Position numbers and translations under genes: made by a program. From contig SBBV01000002.1 in NCBI GenBank assembly GCA_005240015.1, positions 1 through 8,462 of the forward strand: a DNA stretch of 8,462 bases, read 5' to 3'. The notes beneath the pieces were generated by a model that saw nothing but the letters and a program-made list of their open reading frames with translations, was not told the DNA's origin and made no database searches. This document shows positions 5,498 to 8,462 of the stretch, in pieces; the first letter of the stretch is position 1; each line of letters begins with the position of its first letter. Source of the stretch: Candidatus Odyssella thessalonicensis (lineage in GTDB: Bacteria; Pseudomonadota; Alphaproteobacteria; Bin65).

Positions 5498-5540
5498 TGA
5501 ATGCGGGCATCACGCCCGGTTCATGCACCTCGGCTATGGT
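5498..5540 (+). promoter_or_regulatory. Shared upstream element of gene 6 (TGAAT / GTTCA dyad plus TATGGT)
   Basis: TGAAT (5498-5502) and GTTCA (5519-5523) have centres 21 bp apart as in genes 2, 3 and 4. A TA hexamer, TATGGT (5535-5540), follows after 11 bases, 48 bases before the start codon. A lone GGTTCA (5427-5432) further upstream, followed by GGCGC as in gene 4, may be a degenerate extra half-site. Confidence 0.5.
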
Positions 5541-5588
5541 TCGCACCGGGTCCATCGGGTTCGGGTCGACAATTGAGGAAACTCGATC

Positions 5589-5819
5589 ATGACGACAGTA
5601 CCCCGTGTCATTCTCGCCGCCGCATTCATTGCCTTCAGCTTTGCCGGGCCCGCCGCCGCCTTGCCGAAATGCGAGCGCGGCCTCACTGCAAGTCACAAGC
5701 TGATCACCGCGCCGGGTGGGAAGCAGGCCTGTTACAAGCTCGTCTATGCGGTGGATGAGAACTGCAAGCGGACCTTTCTCGGTTCAGTGCGCGTGCCCCG
5801 CGAAAATTGCGGGGCATGA
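5589..5819 (+). CDS. Small secreted four-Cys protein, paralogue of genes 5 and 7 (gene 6)
   Basis: A 76-residue protein of unknown function and the shortest of the set. The ATG at 5589 has GAGGAA (5575-5580) 8 bases upstream. Signal peptide about 1-24, cut after A-A-A. The mature chain starts L-P-K-C; Cys 28, 48, 59 and 74 have 19, 10 and 14 residues between them. The first loop is 4 residues shorter than in genes 5 and 7, but the second gap and the V-D-E-N-C context match gene 5. Its promoter element is of the dyad type shared with genes 2-4, unlike its paralogues on either side, so the three copies are probably not co-regulated. Followed by a strong hairpin. Confidence 0.83.
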   Translation: MTTVPRVILAAAFIAFSFAGPAAALPKCERGLTASHKLITAPGGKQACYKLVYAVDENCKRTFLGSVRVPRENCGA

Positions 5820-5849
5820 GCGAATCCGCGCTGCTTCTCCGTTGCCCAA

Positions 5850-5880
5850 CGAAAGGCCCGGTTCACGGCCGGGCCTTTCG
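5850..5880 (+). terminator. Hairpin terminator after gene 6
   Basis: A 12-bp perfect stem CGAAAGGCCCGG/CCGGGCCTTTCG (5850-5861/5869-5880) has a 7-nt loop and starts 30 bases after the stop. No T run follows. It resembles the gene 4 hairpin in stem sequence. Confidence 0.68.
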
Positions 5881-5966
5881 CGCGTCCGTCTCGCGCATGA
5901 GCACCGGCCCGAGTGACACCTGGCACAGACCCGCCGCCAGTACTGAGATAGTTTGGGCCTGGGATG

Positions 5967-6006
5967 GATCGTCGCGGCTTTCGAAGCAGCAGAGGTAACT
6001 ACGACC
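5967..6006 (+). promoter_or_regulatory. Leader of gene 7, shared with gene 5
   Basis: GATCGTCGCGG (5967-5977) plus 29 bases to the start codon, containing GCAGAGG and ending ACGACC, as before gene 5. An AGAGG ribosome binding site at 5991-5995 is 11 bases from the ATG at 6007, which decides that start over the upstream in-frame ATG at 5953. Confidence 0.55.
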
Positions 6007-6267
6007 ATGAAGGCCCCACGCAAAGTCATCGCCGCCATCGCGATTGCCGCCGTCGGTTTCGGTGCGCTCGCCGCTCCTGCCGCCGCCCGACCCAAGTGCG
6101 GATTTGCGGCACTAGAAGATTGGAAGCGCACCAAGCGCAAGGGACCGAATGGAATAGTGATCGAAGCCTGCTTCAAGATCACCACGACGCCGGACGGCGA
6201 CTGCAACTTCCGTCAAAGAAAAATCGAGCGGGTCCCCGTCAGCGAATGCGACGCACACGGTGCATAA
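6007..6267 (+). CDS. Small secreted four-Cys protein, paralogue of genes 5 and 6 (gene 7)
   Basis: An 86-residue protein of unknown function. I start it at 6007 rather than the in-frame ATG at 5953, because AGAGG precedes 6007 and the signal peptide (about 1-27, cut after A-A-A) then begins properly with M-K-A-P-R-K-V-I. Mature sequence starts R-P-K-C; Cys 31, 55, 66 and 81 have 23, 10 and 14 residues between. Its signal peptide is close to that of gene 5 (shared R-K-V-I and A-I-A) and the leader DNA is shared too, so these two look like the most recent duplication even though gene 6 lies between them. Between Cys1 and Cys2 it carries a basic K-R-T-K-R-K stretch (40-45). It converges on boxB. 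Confidence 0.83.
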   Translation: MKAPRKVIAAIAIAAVGFGALAAPAAARPKCGFAALEDWKRTKRKGPNGIVIEACFKITTTPDGDCNFRQRKIERVPVSECDAHGA

Positions 6268-6284
6268 GATAAGGCGGTGCGCGC

Positions 6285-6344
6285 CGCGCTCAACACAAGG
6301 CACGACCTCTGTCGAGGTTCTATGCCTGTCGGGGGCTGAGCGCG
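6285..6344. terminator. Possible bidirectional stem-loop between gene 7 and boxB
   Basis: CGCGCTCA (6285-6292) pairs with TGAGCGCG (6337-6344), enclosing a smaller hairpin ACCTC-TGTC-GAGGT (6305-6318) flanked by GGCA/TGCC (6299-6302/6323-6326). Placed between convergent genes it could end both transcripts. There is no T run, so this is tentative. Confidence 0.35.
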
Positions 6345-6372
6345 CGCCCTAACCTCCAGTCCTCCTGCGCGC

Positions 6373-7794
<1,422 letters not shown>

Positions 7795-7823
7795 GGCGTG
7801 TTTCCTAGCTTGAGGCCCGTGAT

Positions 7824-7843
7824 CCCCGCGGGGCGGTCGCCCC
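7824..7843. other. Intercistronic hairpin between boxC and boxB
   Basis: The 56-base gap holds two overlapping GC-only structures: the palindrome CCCCGCGGGG (7824-7833) and GGGGCG-GT-CGCCCC (7830-7843), which are mutually exclusive. No T tract follows on the minus strand, so it is more likely an mRNA stability or processing element than a full terminator; the role is inferred. Confidence 0.45.
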
Positions 7844-7850
7844 AGTGCGT

Positions 7851-8462
7851 CTAGACTCGCTCCCAGTTGAAGCTCGGCTTCGTGCCGGTGCCGTAGAGCT
7901 TCAACGCGCCCTGCTCGCCGACGGCGTTGGGGCGGATGAAGATCCAGTTCTGCCAGGCGGTGAGGCGGCCGAAGACTTTCGTCTCCATCGTCTCCTCGCC
8001 GCCGAAGCGGAGCGAGGCTTCCATGCCGGTGAGCGCATCGGGCGAGAGGCTCGCGCGCTCCTCGATCGCGATGCGCACCTCGTCGTCCCAGTCGAGCTCG
8101 TCGGGCGTGAAGGTGACGAGGCCGATCTCGCGCACGGCCTTGGCGTCGAGCTTCTCGCCGATGCGGCCCTTGGCCTTGTCGAGCGCCAGCGCGTCGCCCT
8201 GGAAATGCGCTTCGATGCGCGAGAGTCCGTTGTTCATCTGGAACAGGCCGAAATTCGTTTCGTCGAGGACGATCTTGGGCGTGCCGGCTGCGTCCTCCGT
8301 GTCGTCGAGCATGTAGGAGCGGTCGGCGGCGAGCAGCAGCTCGACGAGCGGCCCCGCGAAGCACGAGCCGTTGTCCACGATCGCGAACAGGCTCCGCGAC
8401 GAGACGTCGAGGCGCTGCAAGGTGCGGCGGAGGAAGTTCGTCGTCTCGCGCACGAACCAGTC
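7851..8462 (-). CDS. boxC: Benzoyl-CoA-dihydrodiol lyase BoxC, C-terminal part (5' end off the right edge)
   Basis: The last 203 residues of a protein whose family is about 550 residues long. BoxC is a crotonase-fold enzyme that opens the ring of 2,3-epoxybenzoyl-CoA with water, giving 3,4-dehydroadipyl-CoA semialdehyde and formate. Seen: the reading frame is open to the window edge; W-F-V-R-E-T near the start of the visible part, L-D-V-S-S-R-S-L-F-A-I-V followed by G-S-C-F-A-G, and the family's C-terminus Y-G-T-G-T-K-x-x-F-N-W-E-R-V. A GTG codon at 8453 could be mistaken for a start, but it lies inside conserved sequence. It is upstream of boxB in the same direction, and its product acts directly after BoxAB in the pathway. 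Confidence 0.95.
   Translation of the reverse strand, partial: DWFVRETTNFLRRTLQRLDVSSRSLFAIVDNGSCFAGPLVELLLAADRSYMLDDTEDAAGTPKIVLDETNFGLFQMNNGLSRIEAHFQGDALALDKAKGRIGEKLDAKAVREIGLVTFTPDELDWDDEVRIAIEERASLSPDALTGMEASLRFGGEETMETKVFGRLTAWQNWIFIRPNAVGEQGALKLYGTGTKPSFNWERV

Noticed and set aside
5914..5936. A TGGCAC-like sigma-54 promoter before gene 7 (around 5922)
   Set aside because: The required TTGC-type second element at the right distance is missing.

Overview
The window looks like the chromosome of a high-GC alphaproteobacterium, most likely a member of the Hyphomicrobiales (Rhizobiales). The grounds are GC-rich codon use, an aerobic benzoyl-CoA (box) pathway, a MASE1 hybrid sensor kinase, and many tiny Sec-exported 'hypothetical' proteins. 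Genus cannot be fixed from the sequence alone.

Left edge (1-~96): the 3' end of a group II intron, with a textbook 34-nt domain V and a domain VI hairpin. It ends about 50 bases before the first small gene. The rest of the intron lies outside the window.

Small-protein region (147-1498 and 4525-6267, all + strand): seven separate genes of 76-102 codons. Each has a signal peptide, its own ribosome binding site and, in most cases, its own hairpin terminator. They fall into three groups. Genes 1-3 encode Tyr/His/Gly-rich proteins with one Cys pair enclosing a 21-22-residue aromatic loop. Gene 4 encodes a very basic, aromatic two-Cys protein. Genes 5-7 are tandem paralogues of a four-Cys protein starting x-Pro-Lys-Cys after the signal peptide. 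Genes 2, 3, 4 and 6 share an upstream element, TGAA(C/T) and GTTCA with centres exactly 21 bp apart, followed 11-12 bp later by a TA-rich hexamer. Genes 5 and 7 instead share their immediate leader. The shared element across different protein families suggests a small envelope-protein regulon. I recognise no named function for these proteins.

A hybrid sensor histidine kinase (1734-4346, - strand: MASE1, PAS, HisKA, HATPase, receiver) interrupts the small genes. It is convergent with gene 3, with a REP-like palindrome cluster between them, and divergent from gene 4.

Right part (6373-8462, - strand): boxB (complete) and the 3' part of boxC, two consecutive enzymes of aerobic benzoate catabolism through benzoyl-CoA. 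The reductase gene boxA does not follow boxB in this window; it must lie beyond the right edge or elsewhere. Nothing visible links benzoate catabolism with the small secreted proteins, which converge on boxB from the other strand.
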